Positions 1-44,949 are shown, numbered from the stretch's first letter. The stretch is 64,000 nucleotides of DNA from Periplaneta americana (GCF_040183065.1 NC_091131.1:13964800-14028799), one strand, 5' to 3'. Program-made: numbers and translations. The notes: generated by a model from the sequence alone, not told the origin.

Positions 1-32981
<32,981 letters not shown>

Positions 32982-33137
32982 TCATGTTTACCGCCTATGA
33001 CTTGGGGGCTTAATGTTGAAGAAATTTGGGAGTAGATATAGCTGTCCTTCATGGGAGGACATCGGAAGTTAATTTTGATTCAGTAATTCAGTTATCCTTC
33101 ATTATTATAAAAATCTGAAGTAGGTAATTTTATACGA
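32982..33137 (+). other. 3' flank of the IR75 gene
   Basis: About 155 bases between the stop codon and the first downstream repeat; probably includes part of the 3' untranslated region. No clear AATAAA was seen here. Confidence 0.4.
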
Positions 33138-33935
33138 TGTAAGAGCAGTGGAACGGAGAAAAATTCTCTCCGACGCCGGGATTTGAACCCGGGTTTTCAG
33201 CTCTACATGCTGATGCTTTATCTACTAAGCCACACCGGATACCACCCCAGCGTCGGACAGAATCGTCTCAGATTAAGCTCCAACTCTTGGGTTCCCTCTA
33301 GTGGCCGCCCTCTGCACTACGTCATAGATGTCTATGAACCTAGGACCGAAGTCCACACATGTGCTGAGGTGCATTCGTTATGAGTGACTAGTTGGCCGGG
33401 ATCCGACAGAATAAGCGCAGTCTTAAATCACGAAGTGATATACGCATATCATATATATTATTTTTCTCCGTTCCATTACTCTTACATCGTATGATGACGC
33501 AGAATATCTGCATGGAAATATCATATGTACTTCGGTACATTAAAATAATATATATGATATGCGTAAATCACTTCGTGATTTAAGACGGCGCTTATTCCGT
33601 CGGATCCCGGCCAACTAGTCACTCATAACGAGTGCACCTCAGCACATGTGTGGACTTCAGTCCTAGGTTCATAGACATCTATGACGTAGTGCAGAGGGCG
33701 GCCACTAGAGGGAACCCAAGAGTTGGAGCTTAATCTGAGACGATTCTGTCCAACGCCGGGGTGGTATCCGGTGTGGCTTAGTGGATAAAGCATCAGCACG
33801 TAGAGCTGAAAACCCGGGTTCAAATCCCGGCGCCGGAGAGAATTTTTCTCCGTTCCATTACTCTTACATCGTATGATGACGCAGAATATCTGCATGTAAA
33901 TATCATATGTACTTCGGTACATTAAAATAATATAT
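33138..33935. repeat. Inverted pair of tRNA-like repeat units (S2 family)
   Basis: One unit runs on the plus strand (33138-33465) and a second, in opposite orientation, at 33466-33935. They share all blocks of the 23871-25115 units (GGGATTTGAACCCGGGTTTT, the GGTTCCCTCTAGTGGCCGCC stretch, ATCACGAAGTGAT). The arms are about 330 bp and highly similar, so the locus could fold into a large hairpin. It begins 157 bp after the IR75 stop codon. Confidence 0.88.
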
Positions 33936-33967
33936 AGGTAATTTTAACTGAGTAAATGTATTATTAA

Positions 33968-35252
33968 TAGGGACCGGATTTTTATGTAATTACATATTAT
34001 ATTCCTTTCAATCTAACCGTATATAAATAATAAATCTTTGCGAATCTTGTAATTACCATTAATATATTAAAATTTGATACTACATATTTTTATATATTTA
34101 CCCCACATTACATATTATGGCTTGGTATTACATAAATCTACATATTTAGGGGTTTTATTATTTTTTACTTCTCTAAAAGGAAAAAAAAAAACTTCTGCAG
34201 AGGAAGTTTACATTTTGAAATACACAGATTTAAAAACCCTTTTTACCTACCCTAGAAAGGATATATTTCGGGACGAAACATAACGTCCTTAGTTCCAGGA
34301 AGTAATAGAGGCACTCACCCCATACCGCCCACTGTAAATATGAGTGAACAAAAGGCAACCTTTCTCATACAATCATCTTGTATTGTAAAAAAATCACTCA
34401 GAAAGTAGCGTTGCCTTCATGCGGTGGAGCGAGACGAGGGCGACAAGATTTGTCTCCAACTATAATTGTTCTGCACACGTCTTAACAAGCCGTTCCCATG
34501 CAATTTGCAACCTTACTCACCCTCTTCCTTATCCTTCCAGGGAAAACCCGTGTCAAGTCTGACATGAGCCGCAATAAAGTAGCCGACTTTTGAAAAGAAG
34601 CTGGAGTAAAGGAACAAACTGGAAAGATGTTGAAAGATTGAAATAAATAGCTTTTCAGGTTATTGCTTGACCTCTTCACTTTAAATTTAGTAGACCTATA
34701 CGGAAATGGGATTTTCTGAGCAATTAGAAAGTATGGTTCTCGGCTGGAATAATCCTACCCTTCTGAATGAGACAGAAATGTCACTTTTCAAACAACAGTT
34801 TGTAAATGCCTATAGTTTGAGGTTTTAGTAGGTACTTTGTTTCTTACAGGGAGCAGCTAAAATGCATGTGTCCCACATCTCCTCTTATTTTCTCCTAATC
34901 CAGTAAAGCGAAACAGTGCTTGTTGTGTCATTCATTTCACTCAGTTCTCTAGTTTTAGTACCTACTTACAGTACCTATAAAGTGCAAGTGAGTTTATTTA
35001 CTGCTTTTAACTAACTAAAATGGCCCCTGTATCTTCAACCCTAACGACAAAAATAAAATCATGGATTGCGATGGACGAAGCTTTCACTATAGATGGAAAA
35101 ATAGTAATATGTCAAGTGTGCGGTAAAAAAGTCAGGTGCTCTATGAAATCATAACTGGAGAGTCTTACCTATCTATACTTGCCAGATATTGATATTTTAC
35201 ATATTTTGATACATATTTCACACCTTGATATTACATAAAAATCCGGTCCCTA
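33968..35252 (+). mobile_element. hAT element with BED-finger N-terminus
   Basis: Perfect 23-bp inverted ends starting TAGGGACCGGATTTTTATGT and 8-bp duplication ATTATTAA (33960-33967, 35253-35260). Near 35020-35150 the plus strand codes for MAPVSSTLTTKIKSWIAMDE and FTIDGKIVICQVCGKKVRC, a CGGBP1/BED-like zinc finger start. The rest of the transposase is missing. Clean ends suggest a fairly young insertion. Confidence 0.85.
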
Positions 35253-35275
35253 ATTATTAAGTTTAGTTTAGAGCA

Positions 35276-35287
35276 ATAATAATAATG

Positions 35288-35350
<63 letters not shown>
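35276..35350. repeat. (AAT)n microsatellite
   Basis: AAT repeats with one early ATG variant, starting 16 bp after the hAT duplication. Confidence 0.9.
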
Positions 35351-35353
<3 letters not shown>

Positions 35354-36243
35354 GTAGCCTACTGTTATATTGGCAAGTTTTTTTTCTCTTTCTCTTGTAC
35401 GGAGGAGGAACCCGAAGGTTTACACTTAGGGTTGCCTTACAACTTCCCTGCATGGATTTGTTAACACATACAAATCATACATAAAATTCTTTGTTGCAAC
35501 GTGTAAGTATGTCGAGGCATTATGTAAACTATAGCACAGCATTAATATAGAAATCACATTTAATACCAAGCACAATAACACTTGTAGCACTAATACAGAA
35601 ATAACATTTCATACGAAGCACTTCAAAGCACGACCACGCTGAAGCAAACCCGCTGTGAGACTGACTGAAAGACTCCCACGCTCCTACGAAGGGGAAGGGA
35701 TTCAAGTCGGCCGCAGTGCCGGGAGCTCGGTTATCAACGGTTGCTATCACCGGCCGCCGTGCAACGGGCGACACGACAGCGAAAGACACTGTATATTACA
35801 ATACAAACTTAATACTAGGTAACATGCAAAAAATCGTTCTTAATTTTATTGTATAATGTTACTTAGAGTTCTGTAAAATGCTGCTGGAGCCAACTTCGGC
35901 TACAAAGCCCATCCGGGAGCATTCAGCTCGACCTCCCAAACTCTGTTGGAAGCATAATTCTTCCAGTCTCCAGGCTGATGCGGCACTGTCCTTCCAGTCT
36001 CTCAGTTTCCTCTTCACATAAGTAAACAGATGAATAGATTAATGTGTAAATGAATGAATTAATGTATTAATTAATTAACAAATTACTGAATGAATATATC
36101 AATGAGTGAATAAATCTGTGAAAGAATAAATAAATAATCCGTGAATAAATGAGCGAATGAATGAAAGAAGTAATTAATTAATGATTAATTCAGTAAAAAA
36201 TAAATCTGTGAAGAAATAAATAAATACATATTATATAACTGAA
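35351..36243. other. No gene recognised; degenerate AATG/AATA-rich stretch at 36010-36240
   Basis: The first 650 bases have no recognised homology. The last 230 bases are a worn tetranucleotide-like stretch (AATGAATGAATTAATG type). Confidence 0.45.
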
Positions 36244-36432
36244 TCTATACTAATAATAAATCTGTAGCCAAAATTTTTCCGGTAATTTTCGATTTTCCAA
36301 AATTAATTGGTGTTAACATGTATAATTAACCATCCTGAAATCGAAAATCGCTTTTTTTGACAATTTTGTTTGTATGTCTGTCTGTCTGTCTGTCTGGATG
36401 TTTGTTACCTTTTCACGCGATAATGGCTGAAC

Positions 36433-37252
36433 TAGAGATGGGAACGATATATCGGTTTTTACGAAATACCGATATTTTCGTTTCGATATAGCGATATCGA
36501 AATTTTGATTCGGTATATCGTATAATATATCGATTTTCTCAAAATTTATCGACTTTTTTTGTGGAATTATTATCATCAACAACAACAAAATCCACACTAG
36601 ACAACTCCGATAATTCCCGAGAGATGGCGCTACTGAAGGTGGACAGTTACATAATTGTGCAACCTCACTCAATGCCTTGTTCTAATTGGCTGGACTGGAA
36701 TTCGAATTCAAACTGTTTAATATGCAGCACCAAATTCAAAATGCAGCGTGTGCGAACGTGAGACATACAGGAGGTTCTTCTATTGTTTTAATATTGTTAT
36801 TAATGTTCTCCAAGTCAGGAGCAACTCCCACCCTGAAAGGGAACCGTCTGACCTCAGAATGGGTATCAAAACTTTTATTTCTGTATTCTGAAATGGAAAG
36901 AGAAACAAGGATTTAATACCGATGTGACATTTGTTTACGTCTATGATTTCTATGCACAACCTAGTGCTGACATCCTGTTTTCTTTAATCTTTTAGTGCAT
37001 AAAAATTCTATCCCTATAATCATCACAATTGTTGTTTGGATTGTTGGAGTATAACAATAACTTGCAATAGGAACCTACTATAGAAGGATTGTATCAAATC
37101 AACTGTGAAGTTTGTTAAAACTTATAACATTCAAAGTACTGTTTACTTACATTTAAAAATAATTACAAGTTCTGTTTAGTTACATTTAAAAATGATTACG
37201 TTGTTAGGTAGAAAAAATCATTATATATGTGTCCTGGATTGAATCCAATATA

Positions 37253-37323
<71 letters not shown>

Positions 37324-37823
37324 GGCTTTTAAGGAACCCGGAGGTTCATTGCCTCCCTCACAGAAGCCCGCCATTGGTCCCTATCCTGAGCAAGATTAAT
37401 CCAGTCTCTATCATCATATCACATTAGAATAATTTAATCGTATTCCAATATCAAATAGTCAACCATGTAAAGTTCACTTTAACTCTTTCCCACTGTATCA
37501 TTTAACTCCCATCAAAATTTTTATTTTGGTTATGGTATTGAAAATGTATTGTTTATTGTTACAATTTTACATTTATGCTTTTGACTGTTATGATGTTAAT
37601 TTCAATGGTAAAAAGGAATATTAAAATTTAAATAATTTTATTGTAATACAGTAAATGTACGCCTGAAAATGCAATTTGCTTACGGAATAGCGATATATCG
37701 ATAATCGTTCGATATATCGATATATTTTCTGCGATATATATCGTTTATCGAAACTAAGTTAGCAATATATTGCAATATCAATATATCGGTATATCGGTAT
37801 TTAATTTATTTCCTCCATCACTA
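36433..37823. mobile_element. Non-autonomous hAT rich in ATATCGAT, inside Helitron A
   Basis: Perfect 8-bp duplication GGCTGAAC (36425-36432, 37824-37831); ends TAGAGATGGGAA and, mirrored, TAGTGATGGAGG. Both flanks carry dense ATATATCGAT/ATCGATATA repeats, which could be transposase-binding sites. A LINE fragment is nested at 37255-37425. Confidence 0.82.
37255..37425 (-). mobile_element. RTE-type LINE 3' fragment with (TTAC)n tail
   Basis: The TTAC array at 37257-37322 is followed by the last 100 or so bases of the LINE (GGAACCCGGAGGTTCATTGC, GAGCAAGATTAATCCAGTCT). Extreme 5' truncation. Nested inside a hAT inside a Helitron. Confidence 0.88.
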
Positions 37824-38046
37824 GGCTGAACCGATTTATATGAAAATTGGAATATAAATTAAGTTCGTTGTAACTTAGATTTTAGGCTATATGTCATTCA
37901 AAATACTCTATTTAAAAGGGGAGTTATAAGGGGGCCTGAATTAAATAAATCGAAATATCTCGCTTATTATTGATTTTTATAAAATATATTACATAACAAA
38001 AGCTTCTTTAAAAACGCTTTCCAATAAGTTTTATTCTATGCAAAAT

Positions 38047-38899
38047 TTTGATAGGACTGATATTACTATGATGTATCGAAGTACATAATATTTGCGTGCA
38101 GGAATTCTGCAATACCATATGGCGAGATATTTCTGTTTTAAAATAACAATGCTATTTATATGGTGGCCACGTCAGATTAGCCACGAATATGAAACAAATG
38201 ACTCTGCATCTATTTAAGGCGGCCTTGGAGTCCTTGGACAACAATCGGATTGATGTACGGATGATATGATATGTGTTTATAATATGCTAAATATTATTAT
38301 ATTATAAAGAGAGAATGTTGGTGTGTTTGTGTGAGGCAATCTCAAGAAACTATTTAAATAATTCTTTCATCATTGGAAAGTGTACTTCCTTTAGATGGAA
38401 GTAGGCTTTACGTCATTACAGAAGCTCTTTAGTGAATCGAGGACCGGGCACAAATGTATATAAGGTAAGACTAAACAGAACCTTACGCACAGAAAACTTT
38501 ATATAATATCGACACTAATAATTAGCTATATGTACTGCAGTTAAATTTAATGCTATTTGGAGGTACCGTACTGAAATTTGATGTCTGATTTGCGTTGCGT
38601 TTTTTATGAAAGAATGAAAGCCAGAGATGGAATAATTTTATAAATATACACGCGGCACATATTAGGTATTAATTATTGAGTAACGTAACTACATGTTTTT
38701 CATGCTTAATTACGTATTTGGGTGAGCTACGGTAATGTATACTTAATAGGTAACAGTTCCATGTAGTGCACAATACTCTGTATTGAATAATTATCAAACC
38801 AACATCTCTAGCATGACTTGTGGTTTGTAAACCATCTCAAACCCCGAACTCCAACCCTCTGAGCGCGAGTTATTATATACTCAGTCAGTTATGGTCGAA
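38047..38899 (+). repeat. Direct repeat block, Helitron A copy
   Basis: About 850 bp from TTTTGATAGGACTGATATTA to TCAGTCAGTTATGGTCGAAT, repeated at 41895-42764 with few differences. It marks the homologous middle part of the two Helitrons. Confidence 0.85.
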
Positions 38900-39028
38900 T
38901 CTATACTAATAATAAATCTGTAAGCGAAATTGTTCTGGTAATTATCGATTTTTCAAAAATAATTGGTGTTAACATGTATAATTAATCATCCTGAAACCGA
39001 AAATCGCTTTTTTGAAATTTTTGTTTGT

Positions 39029-39171
<143 letters not shown>

Positions 39172-39425
39172 GATGTTTGTTACCTTTTCACGCGATAATG
39201 GCTGAACCGATTTATATGAAAATTGGAATATAAATTAAGTTCGTTGTAACTTAGATTATAGGCTATATGTCATTCAAAATACTCTATTTAAAAGGGGAGT
39301 TATAAGGGGGCCTGAATTAAATAAATCGAAATATCTCGCTTATTATTGATTTTTATGAAAAATATTACATAACAACAGTTTCTTCAAAAACGCTTTCCAA
39401 TAAGTTTTATTCTATGCAAAATTTT

Positions 39426-41892
39426 GGGAATTTCCTAGTACCCGGTACTCGTTACATAGGTCGTTTTTATGTTTAACATAATTAGTATAACTTGTTGCTT
39501 GTCGTGACAACCTCATAAAATATCCTATCAATTGAATAATTGATCTCGCTACGTACAACATAATTATATTATATTATTATATTATCACCTTTGGGTTGAA
39601 GGTACGAGTTACATTTTATAATGTCTTCTTTCTTGTTTTGGGGGGCTCTGCCCCCTAAAAACCCCTGTTGGGGACTTAGTCCCCAAAACCTCATGCAATT
39701 AATTTATAGTAGCCTAATAAACCGGTCCATCACCTTTGGGTTGAAGGTACGAGTTATATTTTATGATGTGTTCTTCCTTGCTTTAGGAGGCTCCGCCCCC
39801 TAAAACCCCTCTTGGGGACTTGGCCCCCAAACCTTCGTGCAATTAATTTATAGTAATTAACCGGTCCAACACCTTTGGGTTGAAGGTACGAGTTACATTT
39901 TATAATATGTTCTTTCTTGTTTTAGGGGCCTCCGCCCCCTAAAAACCCCTGTTGGGAACTTGGTCCCCAAACCTTCGTGCAATTAATTTATAGTAATTAA
40001 CCGGTCCATCACCTTTGGGTTGAAGGTACGAGTTACATTTTATGTGTTCTTTCTCGTTTTAGGGGGCTCCGCCCCCTAAAAGCGCCTGTTGGGAACTTGG
40101 TCCCCAAACCTTCGAGCAATTAATTTATAGTAATTAACCGGTCCATCACATTTGAAGGTACGAGTTACATTTTATAATGTGTTCTTTCTTGTTTTAGGGG
40201 GCTCCGCCCCCTGAAAACCCCTGTTGGGGACTTGGTCCCCAAACCCTCACGCAATTCATTAATAATAATTAACCGGTCCATCACCTTTGGGTTGAAGGTA
40301 CGAGTTACATTTTATAATGTGTTCTTTCTTGTTTTAGGGGGCTCCGCCCCCTAAAAGCCCCTGTTGGGGACTTGGTCCCCAAACCCTCATGCAATTAATT
40401 TATAATAATTAGCCGGTCCATCACCTTTGGGTTGAAGGTACGAGTTACATTTTATAATGTCTTCTTTCTTGTTTTAGGGGGCTCCGCCCCCTAAAAATCC
40501 CTGTTGGGGACTTGGTCCCCAAACCCTCGTGCAATTCATTAATAATAATTAACCGGTCCATCACCTTTGGGTTGAAGGTACGAGTTACATTTTATAATGT
40601 ATTCTTTCTTGTTTTAGGGGACTCCGCCCCCTAAAAACCCCTGTTGGGGACTTTTCCCCAAACCCTCATGCAACTAATTTATAATAATTAACCGGTCCAT
40701 CACCTTTGGGTTCACGGTACATTTTATAATGTGTTCTTTCTTGTTTTAGAGGGCTCCGCCCCCTAAAAACTCCTGTTGGGGACTTGGCCCCAAAACCTTC
40801 ATGCAATTAATTTATAGTAATTAACCGGTCCATCACATTTGAGTTGAAGGTACAAGTTACATTTTATAATGTGTTCTTTCTTGTTTTAGGGGGCTCCGCC
40901 CCCTAAAAACCCCTGTTGGGGACTTGGTCCCCAAACCTTCGTGCAATTAATTTACAGTATAGTAATTAATCGGTCCATCACATTTGAGTTGACGGTACGA
41001 GTTACATTTTATAATGTGTTCTTTCTTGTTTTGGGGGCTCCGCCCCCTAAAAACCCCTCTTGGGGACTTGGTCCCCAAACCCTCATGCAATTAATTTATA
41101 GTAGCCTAATAAACCGGTCCATCACCTTTGGGTTGAAGGTACGACTTATATTTTATGATGTGTTCTTTCTTGCTTTAGGGAGCTCTGCCCTCTAAAACCC
41201 CTGTTGGAGACGGCCCCCAAGCCCTTGTGCAATTAATTTATAATAATTAATCGGTCCATCACATATTTTGATTTGAAGGTACCGGTACATTCTTTAATAA
41301 ATCACTGAAAAACAAATGTGAATATAATAATTATAGGATGTGGAGTGAGTACGAAATTATTATTATTTTTGGCGCATCATTTTTACGTAAATAACGACAA
41401 ATAAAAACTAACATGCCACATAACATTACTTTTAAGAAATACAGGAAACAAGCGTGAATAATATTCACCATTCTTAATGATCGTGGGATAGAAAAAAAAA
41501 ACATATGGAATAGAAATTACATACGTATAATAAACAATAAGCAAACCATCTTCGATTAATCATTTCAAAACAACGTGAATATAGCGTGCATTGTGTAGGA
41601 AAATAATTTCTTATATGTTGCTCCCAATGTGCATCATTGTTAACTGATGAAAACAAATGAAATTTAACATGGCATATAAACACTATTTGTAGAAAGATAG
41701 GAGATATTAAGTGATATTCATCGTTCTTAATTATCTTCGGATGGAAAATAACAATGAAATATATATAAAATAGAAATTACATACAGGTGAGCATATAAAA
41801 AACAGTAAGTGGATCATTTATTTGATTAATAAGTTTAATTTACTCCAGGTTTAGTGTAAGAGTGGTCTATGTAACGAGTACAGGGTACTAGG
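39426..41892. mobile_element. Terminal-repeat element (ends CCTAGTACCCGGTACTCGTT) inserted in Helitron B
   Basis: CCTAGTACCCGGTACTCGTT near 39434 and its mirror near 41867-41892 bound 2.4 kb that are absent from Helitrons A and C, where GCAAAATTTTGATAGG is continuous. AAAATTTT flanks both sides, suggesting an 8-bp duplication; the exact left border (39426 or 39434) is uncertain. No transposase. Most of it is a 12-copy satellite. Fragments of the same left end recur at 51119-51200 and 55489-55540. Confidence 0.65.
39585..41285. repeat. Twelve-copy satellite of about 140 bp, each unit with two GC palindromes
   Basis: Each unit holds GGGGGCTCCGCCCCC and a TTGGGGACTTGGTCCCCAA stem, then TTAATTTATAGTAATTAACC and GGTCCATCACCTTTGGGTTG. 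The first palindrome occurs near 39639, 39781, 39925, 40063, 40198, 40338, 40477, 40617, 40749, 40889, 41033 and 41178 (spacing 132-145 bp). Many substitutions keep the stems pairable, although some units are damaged. Confidence 0.92.
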
Positions 41893-41894
41893 AA

Positions 41895-42764
41895 AATTTT
41901 TGATAGGACTGATATTAGTATGATGTACCGAAGTATATAATATTTCCGTGCAAGAATTCTGCAATATCATATGGCGAGATATATCTTTTTTAAAATAACA
42001 ATGCTTTTTATATGGTGGCCACGTCAGATTAGCCACGAATATGAAACAAATGACTCTGCATCTATTAAAGGCGGCTTTGGAGTTCTTGGACAACAATCGG
42101 ATTGATATACGGATGATATTAATTATATGTGTTTATAATATGCTAAATATTATTATATTATAAAGAGAGAATGTTTGTGTGTTTGTGTGAGGCAATCTCA
42201 AGAAACTATTTAATATGTTTAAATAATTCTTTCATCATTGGAAAGTATACTTCCTGTAGATTGACGGAGGCTTTATGTCATTACAGAAGCTCTTTAGTGA
42301 ATCGAGGACTGAGCACAAATGTATATAAGGTAGGACTAAACAGAATCTTACGCACAGAAAACTTTATATAATATCGACACTAATAATTAGCTATATGTAC
42401 TGCAGTTAAATTTAATGCTATTTGGAGGTACCGTACTGAAATTTGATGTCTGATTTGCGTTGCGTTTTTTATGAGAGAATGAAAGCCAGAGATGGAATAA
42501 TTTTATAAATATACACGCGGCCATATTAGGTATTAATTATTCAGTAACATAACTACATATATTTCATGCTTAATTACGTATTTGGGTGAGCTACGGTAAT
42601 GTATACTTAATAGGTAACAGTTCTACATGTAGTGCACAATACTCCGTTTTGAATAATTAACAAACATCTTTAACATGACTTGTGGTTTGTAAACCATCTC
42701 AAACCCCGAACTCCACCCCTCTGAGCGCGAGATATTATATACTCAGTCAGTTATGGTCGAATGT
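41895..42764 (+). repeat. Direct repeat block, Helitron B copy
   Basis: Matches 38047-38899 over its whole length, and continues past it into GTTACAATAAAAACATTTAA, which the Helitron A copy lacks because Helitron B begins there. Confidence 0.85.
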
Positions 42765-42840
42765 TACAATAAAAACATTTAACAACATAGATATTTCAAT
42801 CATAACGTCATACAATACCACATAAAACAATGAAGTAATT

Positions 42841-43294
42841 ACTTACTTACCTACTTACTTACTTAGTTAGTTACTTTCTTGCTTTTAAGGAACCTAGAGG
42901 TTCATTGCCGCCCTCACATAAGCCCGCCATTGGTCCCTATCCTGAGCAAGATTAATCCAGTCCCTACCATCATATCCCACCTCCCTCAAATCCATTTTAA
43001 TATTATCTTCCCACCTGCGTCTCGGCCTTCCCAAAGGTATTTTCCCCTCTGGCCTCACAACTAACACTCTATATGCATTTCTGGATTCGCCCATACGTGC
43101 TACATGCCCTGCCCATCTCAAACGTCTGGATCTTATTGTTAGGTTTCGTAACAAGCTGTTTTTTACGGTGATGGGTTGTTAGCCCTTCGCCCAACCCCCA
43201 AGCTGGAGGACCACCCCTTATCGGCTGTCCAGAACTGCTTATTCAATATATTCTCAGCTACCCTCCATATCTGGAGGCCGTCTCCTCTATCCGC
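42841..43294 (-). mobile_element. RTE-type LINE with a large internal deletion
   Basis: A TTAC-like tail at 42841-42880, then the 3' coding end (minus, 43136-42894, [18 protein letters not shown]) directly joined at about 43140 to the 5' untranslated part and first codons of the LINE (matching 58572-58722). About 2.7 kb between the two ends are missing. TAATTAC flanks both ends. Confidence 0.85.
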
Positions 43295-43433
43295 AATTAA
43301 TTACATAATTAAAACATGACTATTTGGTCTAGGGAGCGTCCGTTTTTGTTGCAAGAATAATTCGGTTAACATGTTCGTAAATTAGCCTTCAATACGTTGC
43401 GCTGCTGGAAAAGTTTTTCTTCCTGAGATTTAA

Positions 43434-43518
43434 CCCTCAACTGGTATCTATGGGTCAATATAGACCCATAAGGATAGATACCGTCAACGTACATTTAAAA
43501 AGCAATACCAGTTGAGGG
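43434..43518. mobile_element. Miniature piggyBac-like element (85 bp)
   Basis: TTAA on both sides (43430-43433, 43519-43522), perfect inverted ends CCCTCAACTGGTAT, and an internal palindrome TATGGGTC...GACCCATA. The TTAA site and CCC start are hallmarks of piggyBac. Confidence 0.85.
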
Positions 43519-43593
43519 TTAAGAGCCTCCACAACCAATTAAAAACTTAAGTACATCCGTTATCAACACCGTTTTAAATAATATAGGGCAGTA

Positions 43594-43891
43594 AAAGGTA
43601 AAAGGTAAAGGTATCCCCGTAACATGCCATGAAGGCACTTGGGGGGCATGGAGGTAGAGCCCCATGCTTTCCATGACCTCGGCAATAGAATGAGGTGGTG
43701 TGGTCGGCACCACTCTCTGACCGCCTTTTACCCTCGGGGAAGACCCGGTACTCAATTTTATAGGAGGCTGAGTGAACCTCGGGGCCGTTCTGAAAGTTTG
43801 GCAACGAGAAAAAATCCTGTCACCACCTGGGAACGAACCCCGGACCTTCCAGTCCGTAGCCAGCTGCTCTACCAACTGAGCTACCCGGCAG
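43594..43891 (-). mobile_element. tRNA-derived SINE with (AAAGGT)n tail
   Basis: The minus strand begins GCCGGGTAGCTCAGTTGGTA (A box) and has B box GGGGTTCGTTCCC. Its body ends in AAAGGT-type repeats (plus-strand side 43594-43612). Flanked by the 12-bp duplication TATAGGGCAGTA (43582-43593, 43892-43903). Confidence 0.9.
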
Positions 43892-44033
43892 TATAGGGCA
43901 GTACAACACCTTATTTCTAATTATATCTTTTGGTGACAAAACCTTCTTCCAGCTGAGAGTAACAACCTTCAGTTCTTACAAATATATTCTATTTCAGACG
44001 CTGTTAGGTCTAACATAATACTAAGCTTAAAAG

Positions 44034-44713
44034 AAGTTGTTGTTATTGTTGTTTTCTAATGCCAGGCGTTTGACAATAAAGTCATTTGACCTCTTGCACC
44101 CCATTATTTTTCAAAGATATTATCAGTGAAAAATGGCAACTTGTAGCCGATTTAAGTGAACACCATATTTTAACGTTTTGGTGGCTACTTCATTCACACA
44201 CAACCCCCAGAATGTCTGGAGGACCAACCTGCTGTTGGTCGACGGGTCCATTGGACCTAGCTGGGAGATCTTGTTAATCACCAGGTTTCCCTCCTTAAGC
44301 CACTGGAGGACGATTTTAGTGCCATAGCAGGTCAGCACTAGGAACAGAAAAGTAGAAAGAGGAGGAAGGGAAGTGAAATGAACCCCTAGGCCTCGAATGC
44401 TCTAATGCCGTCGGGGTCGAAGAAAGTAAGAGTTCAGTCAGAGGACTGGGTAGGAAAGGGTAAAGAGGGAATTAGGTATTGGTTAGAGGAAAATTATACC
44501 AAATTCAGTCATTAACTCATCAAGCTGACCAGTGCTAATTGATGAGTAGCCCCTCCCTTTAGTTCAGCTTGTAAAATTATGCTTACTAACAGCTGCACCA
44601 CGGGAAGATAGGGATGGGACATTGGGTATTTGTCCAGGTTGGTTCCTTAAAGCTTTCAATGGGAAGGATTAATGGCTCTCCCCCCTGTATCCGACAGATA
44701 CCCTTTTGCAGCC
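44034..44713 (-). mobile_element. 680-bp retroposon with (AAC)n tail and 14-bp target duplication
   Basis: Flanked by ACTAAGCTTAAAAG on both sides (44020-44033, 44714-44727). The plus-strand left end is a GTT-repeat (an AAC tail on the minus strand), followed by CTAATGCCAGGCGTTTGACA. Long duplication and simple tail point to target-primed reverse transcription. I know the sequence only as a common arthropod repeat; no reverse transcriptase or tRNA head was found. Confidence 0.75.
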
Positions 44714-44949
44714 ACTAAGCTTAAAAGTAGAATTAATCGAACAACTCCAGAACCTATTTCGTGGTAATAACATTTGAATTCATAGTTCTAAATACAACTT
44801 TGAAAGTAATTCAGGAGCAAACGATTTATAATTGATAATAAATTAATTATTAACTAACAATAAGAAAGCTCTGTATTTGGACATATAACAGATTTAAGTG
44901 AATGTTATTTATTTATAACAAGTGCAGCGAAGCGCGCGGGTATGGCTAG

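Larger units (their letters stand above)
36244..38899 (+). mobile_element. Helitron A (5' end and middle; no 3' end)
   Basis: Starts TCTATACTAATAATAAATCT after an A, as arthropod Helitrons do. The body has GCCTGAATTAAATAAATCGA and a block (about 38047-38899) that recurs at 41895-42764. No Rep/helicase gene, so non-autonomous. It lacks a CTRR end: the next Helitron begins directly at 38900. Interrupted by the hAT at 36433-37823. Confidence 0.7.

Noticed and set aside
33769-33840. Functional tRNA gene (Tyr-like anticodon arm in S2 units)
   Set aside because: The TpsiC and anticodon stems pair, but the acceptor ends do not, and the same block recurs in every S2 repeat unit; it is a tRNA-derived repeat.
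39585-41285. CRISPR-like array (regular palindromic repeats)
   Set aside because: Insect nuclear DNA; units are about 140 bp and contiguous without unique spacers, and no cas-type gene is near. It is a satellite inside a transposon.
43820-43891. Functional tRNA gene near 43.85 kb
   Set aside because: It is the head of a SINE with a 12-bp target duplication and AAAGGT tail; the stems are imperfect.
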